From NCBI GenBank assembly GCA_031255775.1, contig JAIRRW010000031.1:1-60082 (forward strand): a stretch of 60,082 nt of DNA, in the 5' to 3' direction. Position numbers and translations under genes: made by a program. Shown in pieces: positions 27,742 to 36,236 of this stretch. Under the pieces are notes generated by a model. It saw only the letters and a program-made list of their open reading frames with translations. It searched no databases and was not told where the DNA came from. The stretch is from Clostridiales bacterium. GTDB lineage: Bacteria; Bacillota; Clostridia; Christensenellales; Pumilibacteraceae. The first letter of the stretch is position 1; each line of letters starts with the position of its first letter.

Positions 27742-28130
27742 GTCGTCGTTTCCGGGGAACCGCTCACGGGTCCCTGTTTTTCCGTCGGGATACGGAGGAG
27801 CCCCGCTTTGTCCAGCGCGTACCGCATATCGGCAAGAAGCGCTTTGTACGTCGGCGGCCCGTCCGCCGCCGCGGCCTTATTAAAGGCGAACACGGCCTGA
27901 CAGGGCTTGACAGCGCCCGGCATCTCCCGAATAATCGCGCGCATACGGCGCTTGATCTTGTTGCGGCTCACGGCGTTTCCCGCCTTGTTGCTGACCGAAA
28001 AGCCGATCCGCATACCCGACTTAGCCGTGACAAATACGAGGGTGACGGTCTTGGTGCGCACCGCCCGTCCCTTGCCGTATACATAGGCAAACGAACCCTT
28101 TTTTGTCAGTCTGTTCTGTTTTTTCAGCAT
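27738..28130 (-). CDS. rnpA: Ribonuclease P protein component
   Basis: Protein subunit of RNase P, which matures the 5' ends of tRNAs. The 130-residue basic protein has the substrate-binding N-terminal part ([12 protein letters not shown]) and the RNR-type motif [17 protein letters not shown]. There is no clear Shine-Dalgarno before the ATG; a terminator-like hairpin separates it from rpmH, so expression may depend on read-through. Confidence 0.95.
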   Translation of the reverse strand: MLKKQNRLTKKGSFAYVYGKGRAVRTKTVTLVFVTAKSGMRIGFSVSNKAGNAVSRNKIKRRMRAIIREMPGAVKPCQAVFAFNKAAAADGPPTYKALLADMRYALDKAGLLRIPTEKQGPVSGSPETTT

Positions 28131-28136
28131 ACGCCG

Positions 28137-28163
28137 AAAATACCCCTAGTCACAAAGGGGTAT
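28137..28163 (-). terminator. Terminator or attenuator hairpin between rpmH and rnpA
   Basis: ATACCCC pairs with GGGGTAT around a ten-base loop and is followed by TTTTC on the minus strand. It would lower expression of rnpA-yidD-yidC relative to rpmH. Confidence 0.6.
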
Positions 28164-28209
28164 CAAATAAGCCTCATTATGCGAATAAAACCGGCATACC
28201 GTCAACGGT

Positions 28210-28362
28210 CTATTTGCCGCCCAACGGCGCGGGCGTCAGGTCCTTTCTGCCCTTTCTCCTGCGGCGGGACAACACGCGCTTCCCCCCCGCCGACTTCATG
28301 CGCTGACGAAAACCGTGTACTTTTGCCTGTTTGCGTTTTTTGGGCTGATATGTTCGTTTCAT
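28210..28362 (-). CDS. rpmH: Ribosomal protein L34
   Basis: Translation gives a 50-residue basic protein opening [12 protein letters not shown], with [20 protein letters not shown] and RRKGRKDL, the L34 signature. L34 is usually 44-46 residues; the extra end is [14 protein letters not shown] lies eight bases before the ATG and a consensus promoter follows upstream. It leads the rpmH-rnpA-yidD-yidC cluster. The expected neighbour dnaA is absent; recG lies upstream instead. Confidence 0.96.
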   Translation of the reverse strand: MKRTYQPKKRKQAKVHGFRQRMKSAGGKRVLSRRRRKGRKDLTPAPLGGK

Positions 28363-28433
28363 GCCTACCTACTCCTACGTGCTTGTCCGAATAAAAGAAT
28401 CTAAATAGAGAATCTTGATAAAGAACCTTAAAC

Positions 28434-28462
28434 ATTATACTAAAACAAGCCTATCGCGTCAA
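28434..28462 (-). promoter_or_regulatory. Promoter of rpmH (TTGACG-17-TATAAT)
   Basis: Near-consensus hexamers with 17-base spacing on the minus strand, about 70 bases ahead of rpmH. Confidence 0.88.
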
Positions 28463-28518
28463 GCGTTTACCTCAATCGGCGCAAAATTCCAGAGCCCCTA
28501 TCTTTTCGGGGACTTTTA

Positions 28519-28538
28519 GATCGTGACAATACTGCCTA
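28519..28538 (-). repeat. Solo family A end fused to the recG stop codon
   Basis: On the minus strand TAGGCAGTATTGTCACGATC starts with the recG stop codon TAG and matches the family A terminus TAGGCAGTGTTTCCACGACC at 34338 in 16 of 20 positions. A GGGG/CCCC hairpin follows at about 28492-28513. Confidence 0.5.
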
Positions 28539-30545
28539 GTTGAGCGTAATATTTTTTAGCTGCGCCGTTTCCTGCTCGTCGAGGGCGGCTCTTAAACGTT
28601 TACAGGCGGCTTCGTCGGACAAAATATCCGCCGCGATCCCCTTGGCGGCGCGGACGATCGCCTCGTCTAGGATGAGGCCGCCTGCGCCGCCGGACTGGTC
28701 CTCGCCGACAAATTCGCCGCCGCCGCGCTGCATAAAGTCGTATTCGGCCAGCTCAAACCCGTCCGAACAGGCGGCGAAAAAGCCGAGGCGTTCGGCCGCC
28801 GACTCCGCCCCGCCGTCCAGAATAAAGCAATAACTCTCCCGCTCGCCCCGACCCACGCGGCCCCGCAGCTGGTGCAGCTGGGACAGGCCCAGCCGATCCG
28901 CGCCGTAAATGACCATACTGGTGGCCGCGCGGACGTCCAGCCCCACCTCGACCACGGTGGTCGCGATGAGCACGCGCGCCTCGCCGCTCTCAAACCGGCG
29001 CATGACCGCGTTTTTTTCGGCCTCTTTGAGGCGGCCGTGAATCAGCGCGAGTTCGCCGGGCTTAAACCCGGCCTTTTCGCGGTCAAACAGCGCCTTAGCG
29101 GCGGGAACGCCCGTCCGCTCCCCGTCGTCGTCGTCCTCGTCGATGCGCGGGCAGACCACATAGCTCTGCTCGCCCGCGGCGGCCTTGCGCTTTAGGTAGT
29201 CCCACATATCGCGTTCCTTACCCGGCCGCACGACCCGCGTGACCACCGGCTTGCGACCCTCCGGCTTCTCCTTTAGGACCGACTGGCGGAGCTCGCCGTA
29301 CAACGCGAGGCTAAGGGTGCGCGGAATGGGCGTGGCGCTCATGCTCAAAATGTCGCCGCCCGCCGACTTGCTCTCCAGTAGGCCGCGCTGCCCCACGCCG
29401 AACCGCTGCTGCTCGTCGGTGACGATGAGCGCCGGATTTTTGAAGATCACGTCCTCGGACAGCAGCGCGTGCGTGCCGATAATAAAGCCCGCCGCGCCGC
29501 TCTCGATCTCAAACAGCGCCGCGTCCCGCGCCTTTTTGGGCAGAGAACCGCTCAGGCGGCAGCATCGGACGCCCAGCGGCTCAAACAGCTTGAGCGCGGT
29601 TTGATAGTGCTGAAAGGCCAAAATCTCGGTGGGCGCCATTAAAACCGCCTGACAGCCCGACAGGTACGCGTAATACATGGCAAGCATCGCCACCACCGTT
29701 TTTCCGCTCCCCACATCGCCCTGCAACAGGCGGTTCATGGGCTCGGGGCCGCTCATATCGCAAATCACCTCGTCCAACGCCCTCCGCTGATCCCCGGTCA
29801 ATCGGTACGGCAGGCCGTCCGCCGCCTTTTGCAGCGCCTCCCGTTTGTCGGCGTACACCACCGTGCGGGCGCGGCGGCTTTGACGCCGAACCAGCGTATG
29901 CGCGGCCAGCGACGTCCCCAGCTCCTCGGCCGAAAGCGAACGCCTGGCCAGCACATAGTCGCCGTACGTCTCCGGTCGGTGCAGCCGCCTTAGCGCCGCG
30001 TTCCGCCCGATCAGGCCGTATGCCTCGGCGGTCTCGGCGCGCAGATAGCCGGGGTCGCCGCATCCGGCCAGCGCCTTTTCGATCAGGCCGATCAACGCGC
30101 TGTTGGAAACGCCCTTGACCGGCGGATAAAAGGGGTACAGCGCCCGCTCCTGCGGAAAGGAAATGAGCCGCGGCGCGCTCAATTGATAGGACGATTTGGT
30201 CTTTTTTAGGCGGCCGTAGGCGTAATAATACCGATCCGCGGCCAGACTGTTGGCGTAAAAATCCTGGTTGAACCACACCAGCGTCATCGGCGTGTCGCCG
30301 TATATCAGCTTGACCCGCAAAACCGACAGCCCGCGCCGGATCCGCACGGGACGCGGCGTCTCGGCCACCCGCCCCAAGACCACCGTCATCTGCCCGTCCT
30401 CGAGATTCTCCAGCGGTTTTAAGCCGTTTAGCGCGACCACCGTGCGCGGAAACAGGCGCAACAGCTTGTCCGCCGTGTCGTATCCGGCATCCAAAAGCGC
30501 TTGTTTTTGGCGTTGGGTCATCCCATCGAGGGCGGTGATGTGCAT
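28536..30545 (-). CDS. recG: ATP-dependent DNA helicase RecG
   Basis: Branch-migration helicase that regresses stalled forks and processes Holliday junctions. The 669 residues have an N-terminal wedge OB region, Walker A LLQGDVGSGKTVV, Walker B variant DEQQRFGVGQR (usually DEQHRFG), and helicase motifs such as SMSATPIPRTL and QLRGRVGRGE. Codons upstream lie inside DnaA boxes; the ATG used has GGGAG nine bases ahead and starts at the conserved MHITALDGMTQRQ. It is third after yloU and fakA. Its TAG stop is the first three bases of a family A end. Confidence 0.93.
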   Translation of the reverse strand: MHITALDGMTQRQKQALLDAGYDTADKLLRLFPRTVVALNGLKPLENLEDGQMTVVLGRVAETPRPVRIRRGLSVLRVKLIYGDTPMTLVWFNQDFYANSLAADRYYYAYGRLKKTKSSYQLSAPRLISFPQERALYPFYPPVKGVSNSALIGLIEKALAGCGDPGYLRAETAEAYGLIGRNAALRRLHRPETYGDYVLARRSLSAEELGTSLAAHTLVRRQSRRARTVVYADKREALQKAADGLPYRLTGDQRRALDEVICDMSGPEPMNRLLQGDVGSGKTVVAMLAMYYAYLSGCQAVLMAPTEILAFQHYQTALKLFEPLGVRCCRLSGSLPKKARDAALFEIESGAAGFIIGTHALLSEDVIFKNPALIVTDEQQRFGVGQRGLLESKSAGGDILSMSATPIPRTLSLALYGELRQSVLKEKPEGRKPVVTRVVRPGKERDMWDYLKRKAAAGEQSYVVCPRIDEDDDDGERTGVPAAKALFDREKAGFKPGELALIHGRLKEAEKNAVMRRFESGEARVLIATTVVEVGLDVRAATSMVIYGADRLGLSQLHQLRGRVGRGERESYCFILDGGAESAAERLGFFAACSDGFELAEYDFMQRGGGEFVGEDQSGGAGGLILDEAIVRAAKGIAADILSDEAACKRLRAALDEQETAQLKNITLN

Positions 30546-30562
30546 GAGGGCGTTCTCCCGAT

Positions 30563-30685
30563 TTATCCACATTTTATCCACATTTTATGGGGTCGAAAGC
30601 CGAGAAAATGTTTCACAATGTTCCACGACGCCGCGATCGGGCGGTAAATGATACAAAGTTATCCACAAAATGTGGATAACTTTGT
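30563..30685. promoter_or_regulatory. Cluster of four perfect DnaA boxes between fakA and recG
   Basis: TTATCCACA occurs at 30563-30571, 30574-30582 and 30659-30667, and its reverse complement at 30671-30679. The last two form a palindrome with 15-base arms (30653-30685). Perfect boxes at this density suggest DnaA binding, either as an origin element, a DnaA-titrating site or a DnaA-controlled promoter. No dnaA gene or strongly AT-rich unwinding region is adjacent, and gene orientation does not switch here. Confidence 0.6.
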
Positions 30686-30745
30686 CAAAATTGAGCAAAA
30701 CTTGAATGATTGGGGAAAGATAAACGATCCCGTTGAATCCTCGGC

Positions 30746-32383
30746 TTATTCTAAGGATACGATATAATAGTACAGGGGCTGGCCGCCGAAGTGGATGTCG
30801 ATGTCGCAGCGCTTGTAGTCGGCCGCCAGCGAATCGGCGATCGCCTGCGCCTCGTCCTCGGTCACGTTGTTGCCGAAGTAGAGGGTCACGTTGCTGATCT
30901 CGTCGTCCATCATGCCGGCCACCAGCTGCTTGGTGACGTCGCCCACGCTGTCGCCCTTGGCCACGATGGCGTTTTGATCCATCGCGATGATATCGCCCTC
31001 TTTGAGCTCAAACTCGTCGACGGTGGTGGAGCGCACCGCATAGGTGACAAGCCCGGCCTTGATGTGCCGGATGGCCTCGTTCATGCCGGTCTCGTTGCCG
31101 GCGGCGCTGTCCTCGGGATTGAAGGCCAAAACGGCGGAGAGCCCCTGCGGCACGTTGCGCGTCGGAATGATGTGCAGCTTGCGCTTGCTGAGCGCCTTGG
31201 CCTGCTCGGCCGCTAAAATGATGTTTTTGTTGTTGGGCAGGACAAAAATATCCTTGGCGCCCACCGCGTCGCAGGCCTTGGCGATGTCGTCGGCGCTGGG
31301 GTTCATGGTCTGGCCGCCCTCGATGACCTTATCGACCAAGAGATCTTTAAAGATATTGGTCAGCCCCTCGCCCGCGCAGATGCTGACGATGCCAAAGGGC
31401 TTTAAGTCCTCGCGCTTTTGTCCGGTGAGCGCGCGGTTTTGCTCGAGCATATTTTCGATCTTGAGCTTGTCAAGCTCGCCCAGCTCCAGCGCGTAGGTCA
31501 GCGCGACGCCCGGCTCGTTGGTGTGGACATGCACCTTGACCATCGAGAGGTCGCCGATGACCAGCACGCAGTCGCCGATGGACATCAGACTCTCTCTTAA
31601 GCGGTCGATGTCGGCCTCGGTGGTCTTTTTGTGGAGGTTGATGACAAAAAACTCGGTACAGTAGGCAAATTCGATCTCGGCCAGGTCGTTGTAATCAAAA
31701 TGCGACTTTTCGCTGTACTTGTCCTCGTCGATGGAGACGTTGTCGTCAAAGGCCAGCGACACGTCCTCCGACCCTATCAGCACGTGATGGAAGCCCTGAA
31801 AGACGATCAAGAGGCCGCGGCCGCCCGCGTCCACGACGCCGGCTTTCATGAGGACGGGCAGCATTTCGGGCGTCCGCTTTAGGGTCTCCTCGCCGTCCTC
31901 GATGATCTTTTGGATAAACTCGGTCATCTCGATATTCTTTTTCGAGTACTTTTCGGCGCTCTCGGCCAACGACCGGACGACCGTCAAAATAGTGCCCTCC
32001 TTGGGCTTGGTCACCGCCTTATAGGCGACCTCCGTCCCCTTTTTGAGCGCCCGGGCAAAATCCTTCGCCCCAAACTCGGTCACCGAGGACAGGACGTCGG
32101 TCATGCCCCGGAGAATCTGGCTCAAAATGACGCCGCTGTTGCCGCGCGCCCCCCGAAGCGCCCCCTTAGACACCGCGCCGCACAGGTCGCTCATCTGGTT
32201 GGAGGGACAGTTGGTCACCTCCTTCGCCGCCGAAAACATGGTGAGCGACATATTGGTGCCGGTGTCGCCGTCGGGCACGGGGAATACGTTTAACGAATCG
32301 ACATGTTCTTTATTGATATCGAGGAGCTTGGCCCCGTTTAAAATCATTTTCCGAAAGGTTGCGCCGTTGATGGTTTTGTACAT
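30746..32383 (-). CDS. fakA: Fatty acid kinase catalytic subunit FakA (YloV, DAK2 domain)
   Basis: Phosphorylates fatty acids held by FakB proteins so that they enter phospholipid synthesis. The 545 residues start with a DAK2 domain (SLNVFPVPDGDTGTNM, with the Asp residues binding Mg-ATP, then GARGNSGVILSQILRG) and continue with the DegV-like C-terminal part (FGIVSICAGEGL, FVLPNNKNI). It follows yloU and precedes recG, the order seen in many Bacillota. No fakB gene is in the window. GGAGG lies 12 bases before the ATG. Confidence 0.93.
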   Translation of the reverse strand: MYKTINGATFRKMILNGAKLLDINKEHVDSLNVFPVPDGDTGTNMSLTMFSAAKEVTNCPSNQMSDLCGAVSKGALRGARGNSGVILSQILRGMTDVLSSVTEFGAKDFARALKKGTEVAYKAVTKPKEGTILTVVRSLAESAEKYSKKNIEMTEFIQKIIEDGEETLKRTPEMLPVLMKAGVVDAGGRGLLIVFQGFHHVLIGSEDVSLAFDDNVSIDEDKYSEKSHFDYNDLAEIEFAYCTEFFVINLHKKTTEADIDRLRESLMSIGDCVLVIGDLSMVKVHVHTNEPGVALTYALELGELDKLKIENMLEQNRALTGQKREDLKPFGIVSICAGEGLTNIFKDLLVDKVIEGGQTMNPSADDIAKACDAVGAKDIFVLPNNKNIILAAEQAKALSKRKLHIIPTRNVPQGLSAVLAFNPEDSAAGNETGMNEAIRHIKAGLVTYAVRSTTVDEFELKEGDIIAMDQNAIVAKGDSVGDVTKQLVAGMMDDEISNVTLYFGNNVTEDEAQAIADSLAADYKRCDIDIHFGGQPLYYYIVSLE

Positions 32384-32423
32384 CTCGAATCTTTACCTCC
32401 TGATCCTCTATTGATCTCGTTTT

Positions 32424-32774
32424 TTATACGCGGATGCCGACTACATTGACATTGATCGTATCGACCACCATTCCGGTGAATTTTTCGACGTCGTATTTGA
32501 CGGTTTTTTTGAGAGACTGCGCAACGGCCTCGATCGAAACCCCGTACTTTAGGACGACGTAAAGGTCTATAAAAATCCGATCTCCGTTTGTCATGACGCG
32601 AACGCCCCGTGAGCTGTTTTGTTTTCGGAACAAATCGGAAATGGTGTCGGACAGCTTTTTGGATACCAGATCTACGACTCCGTAGCATTCGAGCGCCGTG
32701 CTGCCGGCGACCTGGGCGATGGCCTCTTCGGTCACCGTGATCCGGCCGTAAGCATTGGTTGTGTTGACGCTCAA
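32424..32774 (-). CDS. Asp23/Gls24-family protein YloU
   Basis: A 116-residue alkaline-shock (Asp23) family protein with YGRITVTEEAIAQVAG, CYGVVDLVSK, VYLD-type strands (IFIDLYVVLKYG) and VNVNVVGIRV-like end. It is linked to envelope stress and fatty acid kinase genes in Bacillota. Two TTG codons could start it; the second is chosen because GGAGG lies nine bases before it, while the first is only three bases away. It leads yloU-fakA-recG with its own promoter. Confidence 0.88.
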   Translation of the reverse strand: MSVNTTNAYGRITVTEEAIAQVAGSTALECYGVVDLVSKKLSDTISDLFRKQNSSRGVRVMTNGDRIFIDLYVVLKYGVSIEAVAQSLKKTVKYDVEKFTGMVVDTINVNVVGIRV

Positions 32775-32815
32775 AGACAAGCTCCTCCAAAATACTATAT
32801 GTAGCCGCCACCCTT

Positions 32816-32844
32816 ATTTTAACCTATCGCAAGGATAAAATCAA
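32816..32844 (-). promoter_or_regulatory. Promoter of yloU-fakA-recG (TTGATT-17-TAAAAT)
   Basis: Good hexamers with 17-base spacing on the minus strand, about 40 bases before the yloU start. Confidence 0.72.
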
Positions 32845-32957
32845 GAAAAATCGCCCCATTTTACCGGTGATTTGTTTTTAGTATAAAGTATGGCGGACGG
32901 AATAAGGGCACATTCCTATTGTTCCCGAAACCCGAATAAAATATATATATAATATAT

Positions 32958-33000
32958 AGAATGAGCCCTCCGGCAAAAATGCCGCCGAAGGGCTCATTCT
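32958..33000 (-). terminator. Terminator-like hairpin after murA
   Basis: A 12-base perfect stem (AGAATGAGCCCT with AGGGCTCATTCT) with an inner CGGC/GCCG stem, followed on the minus strand by an AT-only run instead of a pure T-tract. It separates murA from the yloU operon; between it and the yloU promoter I see only AT-rich sequence. Confidence 0.7.
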
Positions 33001-33036
33001 GTACATGATAGTAGAAAGGGGTTTTACAGAACAGGT

Positions 33037-34299
33037 CTAGTGAATTTTTTCCACCCGCTTTACGTCGCCGCCCAGCCGTTTAAAATCCTCTTCGAGCTGA
33101 TAATAGCCCCGGTCGATGTGATCCACCCCGCCGATATAGCTGACGCCGTCCGCCGCGAGCGCCGCCATAACAAGCGCCGCCCCGCCCCGCAAATCCTCGG
33201 CCGTGACGACCGAGCCGTTGAGCCTTTTGACGCCCTTGACCACCGCCATCCGATCCTTGACCGTGATGTCCGCCCCCATTTTGTTGAGCTGCACGGTGTA
33301 TTTAAAGCGGTTTTCAAACAGGTTTTCGACCATCATGCTGGCGCCCTGCGCAAGGGTCAGCATGGCCACGGTCTGCGCCTGCATATCGGTCGGAAAGCCC
33401 GGATAGGGCTGGGTCTCGATCTTATGGATCGCGCGGATCCTCCCCTCGGACTTGATGCGCATATACTGGGCGCCCCGCTCGACGCGCATACCCGCCCGGA
33501 TCAGCTTTTCGGTCAGCGAATTGACGGCGCCCGGGTTAAAGCGGTTTAGCCGGACGTCGCCGCCGGCCATGGCGCAGGCGGTCAAAAACGTCCCGCCCGC
33601 GATTCGGTCGGAAATGGGCGTATAGGCCCTTCCGGCCAGCCTTTTGACGCCCTCGATATGTACGGTATCGGTGCCCGCGCCCGACACCCTGCCGCCCATC
33701 GCGTTGATAAATCCGGCAAGATCGACGATCTCGGGCTCGCGCGCCGCGTTGCGAATGACGCTTGTTCCCTTTAAAAAGACCGCCGCCATCATGATGTTTT
33801 CGGTCGCGCCCACGCTCGGAAAGTCGAGGTCCACCTCGCCCGCGGCCATGCCGCGCCCGTCACAGACCAGCAGGCCGCCCTCGTCCTTGATGCGGACGTT
33901 GAGTTTTTTTAGCCCGCTCAAATGGAGGTCGATGGGTCTAAGCCCGATCTCGCAGCCGCCGGGATAGCAGACCTGCGCCCGGCCGAACCGCGCCAAAATG
34001 GGACCCAAAATAAAAATGGACGAGCGTATCCCGCCCGTCAGCTCGCCGTCGATGGGCACCGGCACCGAATCCCGGCAGTTGATATAGACCCCGCCGTCCT
34101 TGTATTCCGCCCTGCCGCCGGTCTTCCGAATGATCCTAAGCATGGCCAGAATGTCGGACAGCGGCGCGCAGTTTTGAATGTTAATTTCGTCCTCGCAGAG
34201 GATCGAACACGCAATAATGGGCAGGACGGCGTTTTTTGCGGCGCCGATATCCAGCTCGCCGCTCAGCCGCCCGCCGCCGCTCACGCGTAAATAACTCAT
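33037..34299 (-). CDS. murA: UDP-N-acetylglucosamine 1-carboxyvinyltransferase
   Basis: First committed step of peptidoglycan synthesis: transfers enolpyruvate from PEP to UDP-GlcNAc. The 420 residues show IGAAKNAVLPII near the N-terminus and the catalytic Cys116 in YPGGCEIGLRPIDLHL, so fosfomycin sensitivity would be expected at this residue; YPGFPTDMQAQ is also present. It is monocistronic, with GAGGCG before the ATG and a strong hairpin after it. A family A repeat lies upstream. Confidence 0.95.
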   Translation of the reverse strand: MSYLRVSGGGRLSGELDIGAAKNAVLPIIACSILCEDEINIQNCAPLSDILAMLRIIRKTGGRAEYKDGGVYINCRDSVPVPIDGELTGGIRSSIFILGPILARFGRAQVCYPGGCEIGLRPIDLHLSGLKKLNVRIKDEGGLLVCDGRGMAAGEVDLDFPSVGATENIMMAAVFLKGTSVIRNAAREPEIVDLAGFINAMGGRVSGAGTDTVHIEGVKRLAGRAYTPISDRIAGGTFLTACAMAGGDVRLNRFNPGAVNSLTEKLIRAGMRVERGAQYMRIKSEGRIRAIHKIETQPYPGFPTDMQAQTVAMLTLAQGASMMVENLFENRFKYTVQLNKMGADITVKDRMAVVKGVKRLNGSVVTAEDLRGGAALVMAALAADGVSYIGGVDHIDRGYYQLEEDFKRLGGDVKRVEKIH

Positions 34300-34337
34300 A
34301 TATTTCGCCTCTTTTTAGAATCGGGCTTATGTATGCC

Positions 34338-34404
34338 TAGGCAGTGTTTCCACGACCTATAGGCGGTGTTTCCACGCGTGTAATCTCGTGGAAACGCTAC
34401 TTAG
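34338..34404. repeat. Family A element with a duplicated left end
   Basis: Ends TAGGCAGTGTTTCCACG and, read from the minus strand, TAAGTAGCGTTTCCACG. A second left end (TAGGCGGTGTTTCCACG, followed by CGTGTAATC) lies inside, so the element looks like one copy nested in or recombined with another. It occupies the 206-base divergent gap between murA and the ABC exporter. Confidence 0.7.
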
Positions 34405-34505
34405 TACAATGTATGAGAGCGGCCGGGCATTGGTGCAAAAAAATTCGACACGGCGCGCGTTTCGGTTTACGAACCCCGTCGTTTGTGCTACTATAATACC
34501 AAACT

Positions 34506-36236
34506 ATGAAAAACCTGCTGCGCTATTTGAAAGGATATTGGGGCAAGACGGTCTTGGGGCCGCTCTTTAAACTGACCGAGGCGGTCTTTGAGCTGATCGT
34601 CCCGCTTGCGGTGGCATACATCATCGACACCGCCATCCCCGAGGCGCGGGGCGGCGTCTATCGGCCGCTGATCTTCGGCGGCGTCCTGATCTTTATTTTG
34701 GGCGCGGCGGGGCTCGGCTTTTCGCTGACCGCCCAATTTTTTGCCAGCCGCGCCTCGGCGGGCTTTGGGACCAACGTCCGCAACGCCCTGTATCGGCACA
34801 TCAACACCTTGTCGGCGGTCGAGCTGGATCGCTTTTCCGCCCCGACCCTGGTCACCCGCCTCCTCAACGATACCGCGCAGACGCAAAATGCCGTGGCGAT
34901 GTTTATCCGTTTGGTCACCCGCGTCCCCTTTATCGTCGTCGGCTCGGTCGTCATGGCATTTATCATTCATCCGCTTTTGGCGCTGATCTTTGTGGGCGCG
35001 GGACTGATCACGGGTGCCGTCCCCTTTGTCCTCATGCGCTTCACCCAGCCCGGCTACCGCGAGGTTCAGCAAGGCCTCGACAACATCGGCGCCAAGACCC
35101 GCGAAACGCTGGCGGGCGTCCGCGTGATCCGGGCGTTTGGCCGCGAGGCCGACGAGCAGGCGGGTTTTGCGGCGGCCTCCAAGACGCTGGCGCAAAAAAG
35201 TATCCGGGTGGGCGGCATCTCCGCCCTCTTAAACCCCTTTGCCTACGCGCTGGTCAACCTGTCCATCATCGCCATCCTCTACTTTGGGGGCGTGGAGGTC
35301 AGCCTCGGAAATTTGACGCAGGGACAGGTCATCGCGCTGATCAACTATCTGACGAGTATCATGCACACGCTGCTGGTGTTTGCCAACCTGGCCATCGTAT
35401 TTTCCAAGGCGTCGGCGTCGGCCGCGCGGATCAACGAGGTATTTGAGACAAGGAGCTCGATGGAACCGGGCAAGGGCGCGGCGCCGCTGATCGGTTCGCC
35501 CGCGGTCGAGTGCCGGGACGTCTGCTTTGCCTATCCCGGCGGCGCCAAGAACACGCTGGAAAACCTGTCCTTTACCGTCATGCCCGGGCAGACACTGGGT
35601 ATTTTGGGCGGCACGGGCAGCGGAAAATCGACCGTCTTAAACCTGATCCTGCGCCGTTACGACGCGGGCGGCGGCGAGATCCGCCTGTTTGGGCGGCCGG
35701 TATCCGCCTATACGGAGGCGGAATTGCGCGCGCTGATCGGCTGCGCCCCGCAAAAGGCCGAGCTGTTTGCGGGCACCGTTCGCGAAAACCTCCTGTGGGG
35801 GAACGCGGCGGCGGCGGAAGCCGACGTCGAGCTGGCTTTAAAAGTTTCGCAGAGCGCCGAATTTGTCTCGAAAAAGGCGGGGGGCGCGGACGCCCGGGTG
35901 GAGGCCAAGGGCAAAAACTTTTCGGGCGGACAGCGCCAGCGCCTGTCGATTGCCCGCGCGGTCATCGGGCGCGCGCCCATCCTCATACTGGACGACGCGA
36001 CAAGCGCCCTCGACTTTTCGACCGAGGCCAGGCTTAGGCGGGCGTTGAAAAAGCTCCCCCGCGAGCTGACCACCCTATTGGTCTCTCAGCGTGTGACCAG
36101 CGTCAAAAACGCCGACATCATTTTGGTTTTGGAGGACGGCCGGCCCGCGGGCTTGGGGACGCACGCCTCTCTCCTCAAGGATTGCGCGCTCTATCGGGAA
36201 ATTTATGAGGCGCAGACCAAGGGGGTATCGGCATGA
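34506..36236 (+). CDS. ABC exporter half-transporter, subunit with degenerate ATPase site
   Basis: 576 residues: six membrane spans, then a nucleotide-binding domain with Walker A GGTGSGKSTVL, signature FSGGQRQRLSIARA and Walker B ILILDDATSALD. The catalytic Glu after Walker B is Asp, so this is the non-consensus half of a BmrCD/TM287-288-like heterodimer with the next gene. A TATAAT box lies eight bases before the ATG and no ribosome site is seen, so the mRNA may have almost no leader. The substrate is unknown (drug, lipid or peptide export are possible). Confidence 0.9.
   Translation: MKNLLRYLKGYWGKTVLGPLFKLTEAVFELIVPLAVAYIIDTAIPEARGGVYRPLIFGGVLIFILGAAGLGFSLTAQFFASRASAGFGTNVRNALYRHINTLSAVELDRFSAPTLVTRLLNDTAQTQNAVAMFIRLVTRVPFIVVGSVVMAFIIHPLLALIFVGAGLITGAVPFVLMRFTQPGYREVQQGLDNIGAKTRETLAGVRVIRAFGREADEQAGFAAASKTLAQKSIRVGGISALLNPFAYALVNLSIIAILYFGGVEVSLGNLTQGQVIALINYLTSIMHTLLVFANLAIVFSKASASAARINEVFETRSSMEPGKGAAPLIGSPAVECRDVCFAYPGGAKNTLENLSFTVMPGQTLGILGGTGSGKSTVLNLILRRYDAGGGEIRLFGRPVSAYTEAELRALIGCAPQKAELFAGTVRENLLWGNAAAAEADVELALKVSQSAEFVSKKAGGADARVEAKGKNFSGGQRQRLSIARAVIGRAPILILDDATSALDFSTEARLRRALKKLPRELTTLLVSQRVTSVKNADIILVLEDGRPAGLGTHASLLKDCALYREIYEAQTKGVSA

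Noticed and set aside
30609-30616. parS site (TGTTTCAC) in the DnaA-box region
   Set aside because: Only the left half of the parS consensus is present; the right half is ATGTTCCA instead of GTGAAACA.
30563-30685. Calling this the replication origin
   Set aside because: No dnaA or dnaN nearby, no clear AT-rich unwinding element, and no change of gene direction; kept as a DnaA-box cluster only.
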